Shown piece after piece: positions 15,165-24,062 of a DNA stretch of 37,289 nt. Where the stretch lies: positions 1 through 37,289 of IMG/VR virus record IMGVR_UViG_3300036851_000591. One strand, 5' to 3'. A program made the position numbers and the translations under genes. The notes below the pieces were generated by a model. The model searched no databases. It had not been told where the DNA came from and was given only the letters and a program-made list of their open reading frames with translations. The DNA comes from a virus. The stretch's first letter is position 1. Each line of letters opens with the position of its first letter.

Positions 15165-15781
15165 AGCGCAGATCCCGTAAGCGGCACGCTGCGCAGTTCG
15201 ACCATGGTGAGATCCACCGAGGCGATGTCGTGGGTCCACCAGTCCATCTTCACCAGATCATCGCTCAATCGGCCATAGAGCAGATAGCAGATACCGTTGG
15301 CGCGGCGCTGGATGAATTCCACGCCGAGTGCTTCGTTGATGGTGATGGTTTCCGTGCCATCGCCATTGCTGATCGCCGCCGTAATTTCCCGTTTCAGAAT
15401 GGTGCCGTTCGTGAAGATGAAGGCCAGATTCCGCCGATTGGGATCAGGGAACTCCAGATCGGTATAGCCGCGATCAAGGATGTTGTAGGTGGTATCAATG
15501 GCAGCGATAGTCCCCAAAGGCACAAAATCACGTTGGTAAGTTGGGAGCCAGAAGGGTTCGCAGGCACCGAGAATGGTGTCATACCAGTCCCAGAAATCAT
15601 CGATCTCCTCCACCGTGATCAGATCCAAATGGATGGGATGAGTACCAACCGGTCCCAAGGTATGCGCGCGAACGGAGAACTTGCCCGCCGCCGTCGAGAG
15701 TTGCGTCAGTTTGCGGTTGATACCATGGGAGATATCGCCCGCGACCTGGACCGCGTCCAGCGGCACGAGTAAAGTGGCCAT
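15161..15781 (-). CDS. Minor tail protein (tail tip assembly)
   Basis: 206 aa, beta-rich. It contains ITVEEIDDFWDWYDTILGAC and PFWLPTYQRDF, a motif (FW-LP-x-W/Y) shared by small minor tail proteins between the tape measure and the hub in many siphophages. The end (IASVDLTMVELRSVPL) is typical of their terminal strand. The upstream 192-aa gene has the same plan (PYWPRERF), so the two look like distant paralogs. TGATG joins it to that gene, and ATGA joins it to the DUF2163 gene. Function is inferred from position and motif: a component of the tail tip ring. Confidence 0.75.
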   Translation of the reverse strand: MATLLVPLDAVQVAGDISHGINRKLTQLSTAAGKFSVRAHTLGPVGTHPIHLDLITVEEIDDFWDWYDTILGACEPFWLPTYQRDFVPLGTIAAIDTTYNILDRGYTDLEFPDPNRRNLAFIFTNGTILKREITAAISNGDGTETITINEALGVEFIQRRANGICYLLYGRLSDDLVKMDWWTHDIASVDLTMVELRSVPLTGSAL

Positions 15782-16359
15782 CAGTCGTCCGTGATGTCCA
15801 GATCGAAAGTGACGCGGGCGCTGCCGAGATGCACATCCTGCGTGATGTACTCGCTTTCAGGAGCGAGGAAAGCTCGAAAGCAGGGAATCACTTTGTCTCG
15901 CCGTCCAACGCCTTGCCACGCCAGTGTCGTAGCGGCCACCCCAATTGAACTCGCAGCCACGGAGACGACTTCGACGACTTCAAAACGCGAAGGATCTCGG
16001 TACAGGAGTACACCCTGACCGACGACCAGTTGCATGCGTGCGGTTGATGCCACACTAAGAGAGGTTGCTCCGGCAATTGCATTGGCCACGAGAAAGCGCT
16101 CCCTTGGCCAGTAGGGCACCCACCACTGGAGGTGTTGTCCGCCCCAGAGCCGGGCTTGGAGTCTCTGAAGTTCATCATGTTCGATCTCCAGACATTTGAT
16201 CAAATAACTGAATCGGCGATTGGGCACCTCGCTCAGATTGCTGCGCTGTTCGGTATCGTCCCACATCGCTTGAATAGTGGTCTCGTGCTCTCGCTCTTCG
16301 GTGAAGCGTTCGCTCCAGTCGATCTCGAAGTGGAAGGGAACCGGCTCGATTAACGCCAT
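15781..16359 (-). CDS. Minor tail protein, DUF2460-like
   Basis: 192 aa. The start (FHFEIDWSERFTEEREHETT) and DTEQRSNLSEVPNRRFSYL at 35-53 match the E.R..L...PRR....Y pattern of phage minor tail proteins that follow the tape measure. QWWVPYWPRERFLVANAI corresponds to the FW-LP motif in the next gene. The C-terminus is beta-rich (ARVTFDLDITDD). It overlaps the tape measure stop by one base (TGATG). Expected role is distal tail or tail-tip assembly. Confidence 0.75.
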   Translation of the reverse strand: MALIEPVPFHFEIDWSERFTEEREHETTIQAMWDDTEQRSNLSEVPNRRFSYLIKCLEIEHDELQRLQARLWGGQHLQWWVPYWPRERFLVANAIAGATSLSVASTARMQLVVGQGVLLYRDPSRFEVVEVVSVAASSIGVAATTLAWQGVGRRDKVIPCFRAFLAPESEYITQDVHLGSARVTFDLDITDD

Positions 16360-19300
16360 CAGGGCACCCGTTTGAGTTGGCGGCTGAGATTGCCCACGAA
16401 GCGCGGCGCACTGCCGACGTGGCCCAAGGTGATCGACCGGCCCTTCGGCCCTTCAAAGAAGGTGAGCAAACCATCGCGATCCACGCCGATGATATGGGTG
16501 ATTTCCTGCCGCATGACCGGACGGGCTCCAGCGCCCGCGGCACGACCGACCGGGCCACCTGCCGCGAAAGATGTACGGGGCCGAATTGGGCGAGGAACAA
16601 AGTGGCTGTGCAGCAGCGAATACAACTCACGCGCCCAGGTGATCGGCACTCGCATCTCATTGAAGAGATCCAGCACCTCTGCGCCGTACTTTCGGGTAGC
16701 TTCCCGGCGCAAGAAATATTCTTCCGGCATGGCCGAGATCGTGATGGAATCTTTGCCGGGAATGCCGCCGTGCAGCACGCCGTGTGGTGGTCGAGCCGGA
16801 CCACCAGCAGCACGCCTCTGCGCTAATCCTCCAGTGGCTTTCCCGCCGCTTTGTGTTGTATTTCCAGTGGCCTGACCTGTGGCAGCCTTAGCAGCGGTAC
16901 CGAAGATCAGACGAATGATGCTGGAGGCGATCAGTTGCGCCACCAGTCGGCGCATGTCATCAATGATGCTCTTGACCATCTGCTTGAAGAGACCGGCAGC
17001 GGTACGGCTGCCGTCGCCGATCTCCTGGAAGAATTCTGTCAAGCCACCTTCAAGTGCTTCCCGGAGTCCTTCCCGGAGACGGCGGGCTTCCAGATCTACC
17101 GATTTGATGCCTGCGATGACTGTATGAATTCGAGCAATGATCGTGTCGATCATCGCAATCATATTAGTATCGGCGGGATCGGTGAGATCCCGCATGGCTC
17201 GCAGGCGCAATTCCAGATCGGCGAAACTGGCCGCAGCCCGTTCATTGGCAGCAGCGATGGCATCGGCCCGTGCTTGCTGCTCATCGATATTGAGCTTCTT
17301 GCCCCGAGCGGCAAAGCGGGCGCGAATTGCTTCCACTTCGCGATTGCGTTGCTCTTCGGCTCGGGTTACTTCATCTTCGATGGCCTTCAATTCGCCTTCG
17401 AATGCTTCGCGATCCAGGCCGATCTTGAGCTTCAGAATCTCTTCGGGAAGTTGGTCGCCGATCTGTTCCAGCAGGATGCGAAGTTGGGGACCAGTCGCTT
17501 CGAAGAGTTGTTTTCTCAGCTCGGCAGGAATAGCCTGACCGAATCTGGTGATGGCATCCCGGATTTGCTCTTCATGTTTGAGCCGGATTTCCCGCTGTGC
17601 CGCTTCGACATGTCGGCCGATAGCGCGGAGATAGGCAATCTCAATTTCCTCACGGGCCTTGGCAGTATCCCTTTCACTGTCCAGAGTTTCGCGATTGACG
17701 TTGATTCGATTCTCTTTGACCTTCGCATCCAGCGATAGTTCCTGAGTAGCCAATGCCGCCAGTTCATCTAACGCTTTTTGAACCGCAGCAGGGCTAGTCT
17801 TGGATTTATCTTTCCTCGCCTTATCAAGATCCTGATTGGCCTTCTCTCGAAGTGCGTTGATCAGTGCTCGTTCGGCTTCAATAGCTCCTAGTTCCCGAGC
17901 AGCAATGAATTGAATCAGATCGATATGAGTGATGGCCCCTTGCTCGAATTGCAGTCGAGCCTGCGCCACATCGCGCTCAATCTCCGCTTTGATCCGTTCC
18001 AGATTGGCCCGCGCCTGGCGCACGAATTGCGGCTCACCGCCAACACCTTCGCCTGGCGGTGGTGGAGTTCGAATTTTCGCTGGCTCCTTACCGACTCGTT
18101 TGAAGGCTCGAACAAAGGCATCCGTGCGCCCCGTCGCCGCATCCAATTCGGCGCCGGTGACCTGTAGCTCTTCTTGAATAGCTTGCAGTCGAGCTTTAAG
18201 ACTAGCTGTCTGAGTATCAGTGATGACAAATCCACCGGCGGTCGGCTTGGCAAATTGAATTAGCGCCTTTTGAATATTTTGCTGTTCCTCTTTTAGCGCC
18301 TCCTGCCGTTCCCGAATATCGATTTCCTGAATTGCCGCCACCTGCTGTTGCGTATTCAGCAGATCCAGCAAAGCCTCGCGACGTTCTTTAAGCGATCCCG
18401 TGCCCTCACCGATGATGGCGGCATACGATTTATCCAATTCGATCAATTGGTTCTGCACCGACTCCAATTGCCGATCCAGCACAATCGATTCTTCTTTGGT
18501 GGTGTTCTGATCTTCCAGCGCCCGAGTCAGGTTAACAAATTCCTCAATCAATGGAACCGCACGCTGGCGTTGGTCGTCCAATTCTGAACCGAGTCGCGCA
18601 GCTTCCAATCGAGCGGCTTGTTGATCACCTTTCAGCAGTTTGTATGCCGCTGCAAGGGTCAGAACAGTAGCAACAATAGTTCCAACGCCAGGAACAAGTC
18701 CTACTGCTGCCCGGCCTCCAAGAGCTACACCGACTCGGCCAGCGATGCCGGTGACGCCTTTCAGAGCCGCTAGCGTTGCGGCTATTTTTCCAATAGCTAC
18801 AAAAAGGGCTCGACCGGCCAAAAGACCGATGATGAGTTTGACGTTATCTGCGACAGCTTGGAAGGCCGCAGAAAGCACCCGAGCGGCACCAGTGACGGTA
18901 TTGACTTCACGACCCAAACTCACGATTTCGACTATGCCTTGACCAATGGCAGCGATCATTTTACCAAACTCTGCTACCATGGTGGCGACAGCCGCAGCCG
19001 TCTCACGGACCTCTTGTCGATTCTCACGGAACCACCGAGACAACTCTTCCGCCCGATCTACCGCCGTACGAATCGCGCTGGAAAAGACTTCACCGAGCTG
19101 CCCGAACAGCGTCCGAAGTCCTTCGATTAAGCCTCGGAAGTTCTCCCGAATCTGTGCCGTCTCGAAATCAAAGATGCGAGCAATAGCTGCTTGACCTGCA
19201 TCCCGGATGCTCTCAAACAATGGTTCCGTAGCCAAACCAGCGAAGACAGAGAAGGCATCGGCAATCGTAGTTTTCAAGGTTGCCCAGGTTTTCAGCGATT

Positions 19301-21074
19301 CGATGCCGGCAATGTTGAACGCCTTGAATTTCTGATTCAGCAATTCGAACAGCCGGTTCTCGGCCTTGGCCTGATTGACCATTGCGTTGGTCAAGTTGAG
19401 TGACTTGGCGATGCGGCTATTGCGGTCGATGGTGCCTTGCAGGATGGAACGAGTTTCCTGCTGGAGCTGATTCATCGGCAGATGAATGGCCGATGCTGCC
19501 TGAGCAACCAGTACCGAATACTTGCGAATCTGATCCAGCGTCAGACCGACATTGAGTCCGGCGCCGACTGCTTCCTGGAAAGCCGTGACCAATTCTTCCG
19601 TCGTCGCTGCCGTTTGGATGCCAGCGATGCGGAGCTTGTCAAGCTGATCCTTCGCCAATCCCTGCGCTGCTGCTAATGCCTCAGTACCAGTCAGCAGTCG
19701 GCCATTGGTATCCACTAGATCGGACTGCGCCGTGATTAGCGCAGCGATGCCGAGCTTGCTGGATTCGATGAGTTGGTTGAAACGGAAACCTGCGCGAATA
19801 AATCCGAAAATGGCTCGAAAACCAGCATAAGCCGAGACGAGTTGAAGCACCGTCGAACGAAGGCGGCTAAGTCCAGCGGTGAGCCCAGGAATGGCCCGCC
19901 CCTGCCGAAGCAGCGCTGCATTGGCTCGATTGAAAGCCCGTTCCTGCTGCCGTGCCGTTTGATCCGCAGTTCGGGCTTCGGCGCGAAGTTGATTGATTCG
20001 GGCTCGCGAAGCGCCAACGGCGGTGTTGCGCGAAGCGATTTCCGCCCGAGCCTTGATGCGAGCCGCTTCGATTGCCGCCCGACCCCCCTGCCGTGCCGCT
20101 GCAATTTCCGCTCGACCTTGTGCGATAACTTCTCGGGTACTCTGTCCGGCCTGTCTCGCCTCCTGAATGCGCGCTCGCACCCGATCCTGCGCCGCAGCAA
20201 CCGCTTGGCGAGCGGTCTCCCGAGCCGCAGCAATTTCCTGTCGGCCAGATTGGATGGAATCACGAAGGACTTGACGATTCGTTCGAATGCGTTCCCGAGC
20301 AACGATCTGAGCACTCGTGAGAATTTCCCGCTGTAATTGGATCTGCTCTCGACGGCGTCCAGTCTCAAGCTGCGACTGCTCCCGCAGGATCTGCAATTCC
20401 TGGCGTCGAGCACGAAGATCGGCGGTTGCCGCCTGTCGCGGCGCCCCAGGAGCTGCCACATCACGAATCGCTTGCGCCTCCCGTACCGTGCGGCGGGCAT
20501 CGGCGATGCGCTCTCGCGCAATGGCTTTTTCTCGATTACTGGTGATGATGAGATCGCGCAACCGCTGCCGCTCAAAGACGACCCGCGCTTTCGCCGCATC
20601 GTTAGCGGCTTGAAGCACTTGACGCTCAGCCGTAATTCGCTGCTGAATGCCACTCCGAACGGACTGAATGATCTGTCGCTGATTTTCTACTTCCTGCCGG
20701 ACGGCATCTCGGGCCTGCTGCACGCGCTCCCGCGCCTGCTGCTGTCCTTGCTGGAAAGCGGTACGTTCCGTCGCAGCACGACGCTGAGCTGTTTCAACAG
20801 TAGCCCTAGCCGTCTCTCTGGCCAGCCGTATTTCTTCGGCGGCGATGCGGCGCTGCTCGGCTAATTGCCGCTGGCGATCACGCACCAATGCTTGCGCGAT
20901 CTCTAATTGATCTCTAAGAGCTTGGGAGACGTTCTTGGATGCCTGGATGGTCTCGCGACTGACCGACGCTTCTCGATTGGCCTGCTTAAGTCCGAGCAGC
21001 GCACGGACCAGATCGGAAATGAGCCGACGGGCGCCACGGTCAACGGCGGTGACATTCAGGCTGACATCGGCCAT
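16359..21074 (-). CDS. Tail tape measure protein
   Basis: 1571 aa, longest gene here. Residues about 30-400 are an unusually long, charged helical region rich in Arg, Ala, Glu and Gln. The tape-measure core follows: FRFNQLIESSKLGIAALIT near 428, then AQGLAKDQLDKLRIAGI, TTEELVTAFQEAVGAGLNVG and a hydrophobic, Gly/Ala-rich stretch at about 780-810 (LVPGVGTIVATVLTLAAAY). The C-terminus has the lambda-H-like pattern FKQMVKSIIDDMRRLVAQLI and a Gly-rich loop before PEEYFLRREA. It sets tail length and takes part in DNA ejection. At about 1.5 angstrom per residue the tail would be near 235 nm. It lies directly after the G/GT chaperone genes, as expected. Confidence 0.95.
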   Translation of the reverse strand: MADVSLNVTAVDRGARRLISDLVRALLGLKQANREASVSRETIQASKNVSQALRDQLEIAQALVRDRQRQLAEQRRIAAEEIRLARETARATVETAQRRAATERTAFQQGQQQARERVQQARDAVRQEVENQRQIIQSVRSGIQQRITAERQVLQAANDAAKARVVFERQRLRDLIITSNREKAIARERIADARRTVREAQAIRDVAAPGAPRQAATADLRARRQELQILREQSQLETGRRREQIQLQREILTSAQIVARERIRTNRQVLRDSIQSGRQEIAAARETARQAVAAAQDRVRARIQEARQAGQSTREVIAQGRAEIAAARQGGRAAIEAARIKARAEIASRNTAVGASRARINQLRAEARTADQTARQQERAFNRANAALLRQGRAIPGLTAGLSRLRSTVLQLVSAYAGFRAIFGFIRAGFRFNQLIESSKLGIAALITAQSDLVDTNGRLLTGTEALAAAQGLAKDQLDKLRIAGIQTAATTEELVTAFQEAVGAGLNVGLTLDQIRKYSVLVAQAASAIHLPMNQLQQETRSILQGTIDRNSRIAKSLNLTNAMVNQAKAENRLFELLNQKFKAFNIAGIESLKTWATLKTTIADAFSVFAGLATEPLFESIRDAGQAAIARIFDFETAQIRENFRGLIEGLRTLFGQLGEVFSSAIRTAVDRAEELSRWFRENRQEVRETAAAVATMVAEFGKMIAAIGQGIVEIVSLGREVNTVTGAARVLSAAFQAVADNVKLIIGLLAGRALFVAIGKIAATLAALKGVTGIAGRVGVALGGRAAVGLVPGVGTIVATVLTLAAAYKLLKGDQQAARLEAARLGSELDDQRQRAVPLIEEFVNLTRALEDQNTTKEESIVLDRQLESVQNQLIELDKSYAAIIGEGTGSLKERREALLDLLNTQQQVAAIQEIDIRERQEALKEEQQNIQKALIQFAKPTAGGFVITDTQTASLKARLQAIQEELQVTGAELDAATGRTDAFVRAFKRVGKEPAKIRTPPPPGEGVGGEPQFVRQARANLERIKAEIERDVAQARLQFEQGAITHIDLIQFIAARELGAIEAERALINALREKANQDLDKARKDKSKTSPAAVQKALDELAALATQELSLDAKVKENRINVNRETLDSERDTAKAREEIEIAYLRAIGRHVEAAQREIRLKHEEQIRDAITRFGQAIPAELRKQLFEATGPQLRILLEQIGDQLPEEILKLKIGLDREAFEGELKAIEDEVTRAEEQRNREVEAIRARFAARGKKLNIDEQQARADAIAAANERAAASFADLELRLRAMRDLTDPADTNMIAMIDTIIARIHTVIAGIKSVDLEARRLREGLREALEGGLTEFFQEIGDGSRTAAGLFKQMVKSIIDDMRRLVAQLIASSIIRLIFGTAAKAATGQATGNTTQSGGKATGGLAQRRAAGGPARPPHGVLHGGIPGKDSITISAMPEEYFLRREATRKYGAEVLDLFNEMRVPITWARELYSLLHSHFVPRPIRPRTSFAAGGPVGRAAGAGARPVMRQEITHIIGVDRDGLLTFFEGPKGRSITLGHVGSAPRFVGNLSRQLKRVP

Positions 21075-21082
21075 GGCGGCTC

Positions 21083-21756
21083 CTACTCAGGGGATGTGCC
21101 TTCACCTCCGAACATCGCAGCCATCGTCCCACTCTGCCGGTGCTGCTCCTCGATCAATCGTTCATAAAACAACAGTCCTTCCCGAATCCTCATCGGGAGG
21201 ATTTCTTGCGGCTCCTTACGTTTGTAGAAGGCGATTTCACGGATAACCGACCCGTAGGGGCCGAGTGAAAGAGCGCCCCGGCTGCTTCGGGACTCAGCAC
21301 GGGTTTGCGCTCGGAGTTCGGCGGCGGTGCGGGGTCGCTGTCGGCGTCGAGGATCGAGGAGATGTTTGAAATCTGCTTCGAGTTGACGCCGCTCTCGAAA
21401 AAAGCGATCAGCGCGCCGACCAGAGCGGGTCGGAGCTGGTCCTTGGAGTCCTTGTCCCGTGTCTTCTGGAAGAGAAGCGCGTTGCGGTCGGCCTGCTCTG
21501 GTGACCATTCGGTATGCTCCTCGGTCACCAGTGCTGCCATCAATTTGAAGAGTGCGCCGCGCTTGTATGCCTGAATCAGCAGATGCTTGATCGCCGGTTC
21601 CAGATCCTTCTCGTCCGGTGTAAGCTGGAGGGAGGCTTGATCCAGTCCTGCCTCAACCGCCTGCTCCATGATATACATCTCCTGCTCGAACGACGGAGCG
21701 TCCTGGACGAATTTCCGCCCCTCAATCGTGAGCGTCACACCCTTCACTTGTGTCAC
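21083..21756 (-). CDS. Tail assembly chaperone GT (programmed -1 frameshift product)
   Basis: Joined product of two overlapping frames, 224 aa. Translation starts at GTG 21756, reads the G frame through codon 120 (GALIAFF), slips back one base on TTTTTTC (21403-21397), and continues in the -1 frame with RERRQLEADFKHLLDP to the TAG at 21083. The T part is basic, then ends with GSVIREIAFYKRKEPQEIL and a helix (REGLLFYERLIEEQHRQ), a form common in gpT and equivalent chaperone extensions. Such GT proteins bind the tape measure and recruit tail tube subunits; G alone binds the tape measure too. No start with a good ribosome site exists for the T frame, which supports expression by slippage. Confidence 0.88.
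21190..21756 (-). CDS. Tail assembly chaperone G
   Basis: 188 aa, unshifted product. It begins with a beta-type segment (GVTLTIEGRKFVQDAP), followed by helices (FEQEMYIMEQAVEAGLD, LIQAYKRGALFKLMAALV), the usual make-up of gpG-like chaperones. Start GTG 21756 has AGGAG at 21764-21768, 7 nt away. After codon 120 the zero frame continues with a low-complexity, Pro/Ser-rich tail (DPAPPPNSERKP) and stops at 21190, whereas the -1 frame carries the T domain. It lies between the tail tube and tape measure genes, the canonical position. Confidence 0.88.
   Translation of the reverse strand: MTQVKGVTLTIEGRKFVQDAPSFEQEMYIMEQAVEAGLDQASLQLTPDEKDLEPAIKHLLIQAYKRGALFKLMAALVTEEHTEWSPEQADRNALLFQKTRDKDSKDQLRPALVGALIAFFESGVNSKQISNISSILDADSDPAPPPNSERKPVLSPEAAGALFHSAPTGRLSVKSPSTNVRSRKKSSR
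21342..21403 (-). promoter_or_regulatory. -1 frameshift signal: slippery heptamer plus stem
   Basis: On the minus strand, TTTTTTC (21403-21397) sits in the G frame as T TTT TTC, exactly the X XXY YYZ arrangement. Five nt later CGGCGTC (21391-21385) is fully complementary to GACGCCG (21348-21342), giving a 7-bp stem with a 36-nt loop. Re-pairing on TTT TTT moves ribosomes to the T frame. Confidence 0.88.
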
Positions 21757-21773
21757 ACACCGTCTCCTGCGAG

Positions 21774-21793
21774 GGGAGCCCCGAAGGGCTCCC
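21774..21793 (-). other. 8-bp hairpin with cUUCGg loop between tail tube and G genes
   Basis: On the minus strand GGGAGCCC and GGGCTCCC are perfect inverted repeats around TTCG, so the RNA would form C(UUCG)G, an exceptionally stable tetraloop. No T run follows, so it is not a standard intrinsic terminator. It lies 19 nt after the tail tube stop and could act as an mRNA 3'-end protector or partial transcription brake, lowering G/GT relative to the abundant tail tube protein. Confidence 0.7.
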
Positions 21794-21812
21794 GGTAAAT
21801 GTTCCTACATCA

Positions 21813-22640
21813 CTAATCCGGCAGATACTGAATCGAGTACAGCGGGTTGTCCTCGGTTCCGCCATGGTTGCCAGCAGCATCGTCCTGCACGGTAAGGTTG
21901 AGCGCGAAGGTGGCGAATTCGTCCGAAATGAGTCCCAGCGCGCCATCCGGCGTGATCGAAACACTGTGCGCCCGGAGAATACCATTCGGGCCGGAAGCGT
22001 TGTCAGCGATATACAGGAAGCCGCCCTCAACCGTCGCCTGGGTGCCGCCGCGCACAATCGGCGCATCGGTGCCAGTGATGGCGGTCGGCGTGAAGCTAAC
22101 CATGAGATCGTCGCCAGCAGCGACAGCCTGCGTCGAAGTCGAAAGGATCTTCACCACGCCCATATTGGCATTGAAGACTGCAAAATCTGTCGCACCGAGT
22201 GAAGTGATCCCGAGCTTCATGGTGACGGTGTTGATCAACAGGTTGCCGACATAGAAATAGCGGTCGCCCAACAGATCGCCGAGCGTACCAGCACCCAGCG
22301 TGTCCACATCGGTCACCAGTATCCGATCAACGACCGCCGTTGCCGCCTGCGTGGTGAACGCCACGTCGCCCATGGTCATGAGCGCCATGTTGTTGGCATC
22401 GAATTCATTGCCTACCACACGGAGCACCACTTCCCGGCCCCGGTTCACCTTCTTGTAGACCGGTCGATTGGAAGTCATGGAAGACCGTTTGATCAGCGGA
22501 TCGTCGGTCGTGGTGTCTTCCAGCGCTTCGCAGTTACCCAGATGGCGGAAGTTACGAGCCACCCCATCGTCATCGAAAGGAGCGAAGAAGCACTGACCGG
22601 CACCCAAGAGAAGCAGATCAGCATTGGGAGTAGCGAGCAT
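21813..22640 (-). CDS. Major tail tube protein
   Basis: 275 aa, almost entirely beta with Gly/Ala/Thr-rich loops. Features include LLLLGAGQCFFAPFDDDG at the start, a mid region with KVNRGREVVLRVVGNEFDA, and a late section SVSITPDGALGLISDEFATF followed by FALNLTVQDD. Size, composition and place (after the tail completion gene, before G/GT and tape measure) fit a siphovirus tail tube subunit, including the long-loop version with a possible extra Ig-like region. Start ATG 22640 has AAGGAA upstream. The gene is followed by a strong hairpin. Confidence 0.85.
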   Translation of the reverse strand: MLATPNADLLLLGAGQCFFAPFDDDGVARNFRHLGNCEALEDTTTDDPLIKRSSMTSNRPVYKKVNRGREVVLRVVGNEFDANNMALMTMGDVAFTTQAATAVVDRILVTDVDTLGAGTLGDLLGDRYFYVGNLLINTVTMKLGITSLGATDFAVFNANMGVVKILSTSTQAVAAGDDLMVSFTPTAITGTDAPIVRGGTQATVEGGFLYIADNASGPNGILRAHSVSITPDGALGLISDEFATFALNLTVQDDAAGNHGGTEDNPLYSIQYLPD

Positions 22641-22672
22641 GGTCTTGATTCCTTCTCAGTAGTGTGCCCTGG

Positions 22673-23215
22673 TCAGGGCGCTTTGTTCAACAAAATGCCT
22701 TCGAAAAAGACAATGCCCATCAGACTCGATTCCGGTACGGCACCCGCGACCCGCTGAAATGACAGCTTCGTAAGTCTGGCCAACAAGACATCGTTGAGTT
22801 GCCGAAAATCTTTGCTGAGTTGCGGTCGATTGAATCTCGCCAAACTTTGTCCGGCTGCCCGCAACACATAATTCCCATCGCGGCGCGCCCGTGCGCGTGG
22901 AGTACCCTCTTTGGCGTAGTACGCAATCGCGCCCGTGAGGCCGTACTCGTGGCCCGGTTTGTCCGGTTGCGAGATATCCGTCCCTTCGGGATTGACATCG
23001 CAGATCACCGCCAGCGCTGGTCGCTTGGCTGGGTTGAAGCCCGCGACATCGTCCAACTCGAAGTCAATATCGTTGTAGATCGTGACCAACTCGGGCTCTT
23101 CATCTTCTTCCTCTCCGCCAATCAAATCTCTCGATACATTCGGCAGCAGGGCATTAACGCCATAGACTGCATGGCCGAGCCAGGCTGTGACCATCCGCGT
23201 CACTTCGACGTGCAT
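22673..23215 (-). CDS. Tail terminator or tail completion protein
   Basis: 180 aa. N-terminal helix with MVTAWLGHAVYGVNALLPNV, an acidic loop (GGEEEDEEPELV), beta strands (KRPALAVICDVNPEGTD, YGLTGAIAYYAKEG) and a C-terminal beta region (SSLMGIVFFEGILL). This alpha/beta plan and its place between the virion morphogenesis protein and the tail tube suit a tail terminator, the ring capping the tail at the head end. No definite family motif is visible, so the call rests mainly on position. Its ATG overlaps the previous stop as TAATG. Confidence 0.58.
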   Translation of the reverse strand: MHVEVTRMVTAWLGHAVYGVNALLPNVSRDLIGGEEEDEEPELVTIYNDIDFELDDVAGFNPAKRPALAVICDVNPEGTDISQPDKPGHEYGLTGAIAYYAKEGTPRARARRDGNYVLRAAGQSLARFNRPQLSKDFRQLNDVLLARLTKLSFQRVAGAVPESSLMGIVFFEGILLNKAP

Positions 23216-23703
23216 TAGGTCCGGCCTTCGACCACATAGCTCTTCACCGCCCGACGCACTTCATCAATGAAGGTCTTCGGCAGCGGATCGGGAATCATCT
23301 GTCGCACCGGCACATTCGACTCTGGAATACCGAGTTGATGGCCAATGAATCGAGCCCTAGTATCCGCCCCTTCGGCAATGGTGAGACTGTACCGATTGGG
23401 TTCCAGCACTACTTCCTGATCCGGGTGGCCTTTCTTGGTCAGCGCCTCGAACAGTCCGTCCGATTGCCGGAGAATCGGCTTGTCCGGCAAGACGCGCCGC
23501 AAGAGATACGTAGGTTGGAGCGCGGGCCATTGTCCTCGGCCGCTGGCGCGTCCTTGCGTCTGAAACTGTTGCCGAATCAGCCGCCGGGCCAGCACATCCA
23601 CCCGGCCACCAAGCACCGGCCGGAAATTGGTGAAGCGTCCGGCCAATCTCTGAAACTTCACCAATGCTGGCGTGATGTTCAGATCCGTTCGTAGCTCAAT
23701 CAT
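23215..23703 (-). CDS. Phage virion morphogenesis (Mu gpG-like) protein
   Basis: 162 aa. The N-terminus (VDVLARRLIRQQFQTQGRAS) is followed by GRGQWPALQPTYLLRR and ILRQSDGLFEAL, the classic pattern F...G...G..W.pL.p.Y..rK....iLr.tG.L of the virion morphogenesis family. C-terminal beta strands and PLPKTFIDEVRRAV complete it. In siphophages this position holds the head-tail joining or tail completion protein. ATG 23703 overlaps the previous stop as ATGA. Confidence 0.78.
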   Translation of the reverse strand: MIELRTDLNITPALVKFQRLAGRFTNFRPVLGGRVDVLARRLIRQQFQTQGRASGRGQWPALQPTYLLRRVLPDKPILRQSDGLFEALTKKGHPDQEVVLEPNRYSLTIAEGADTRARFIGHQLGIPESNVPVRQMIPDPLPKTFIDEVRRAVKSYVVEGRT

Positions 23704-24059
23704 CGAATCGCTCGCATGTCGCCGTAGCGGCTCTCGATTTCCTCGTCTTTCTCAACCAATGCAATACCCGCCGCCGCCGCTGGATCGACCAGCAGAATAC
23801 CGTCACGGTAGGTGACATTCTGTTTCGACTGCGACGAGCTGACCTGCTTGGTGTACCAGATGCCTTTGGGAAGCTGAAGCTGCCAATTGATCTGCATCGC
23901 CAGGTAGCGTTCCACCCGGCGCTTGTTCTGCCCGGTATACGACGTGCCGGAGATCCCGAGCAGATCTTCAGCCCATGCCTGCTGTTCTTCGAATACATCA
24001 TCGGCCAGCTCCTGAGCGACTGGCGACAGCAATACATGTTCCGACACGTCGTAGGCCAT
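23700..24059 (-). CDS. Head-tail adaptor
   Basis: 119 aa. A helical start (SPVAQELADDVFEEQQAWAE) leads to GTSYTGQNKRRVERYLAMQINW and strands (IWYTKQVSSSQSKQNVTYRD), ending with a helix and RYGDMRAIR. The long helical N-terminus and small size suit an adaptor bound to the portal ring, as with HK97 gp6-type connectors, but the family motif is not clear. The alternative frame at 23696-24037 is a shadow of this gene. Joined by ATGA to the next gene. Confidence 0.6.
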   Translation of the reverse strand: MAYDVSEHVLLSPVAQELADDVFEEQQAWAEDLLGISGTSYTGQNKRRVERYLAMQINWQLQLPKGIWYTKQVSSSQSKQNVTYRDGILLVDPAAAAGIALVEKDEEIESRYGDMRAIR

Positions 24060-24062
24060 GCT

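Noticed and set aside
16851-17738. 295-codon plus-strand open frame
   Set aside because: Antisense to the tape measure gene; a shadow frame.
21774-21793. Rho-independent terminator after the tail tube gene
   Set aside because: The stem is strong but no T run follows on the minus strand; kept as a hairpin only.
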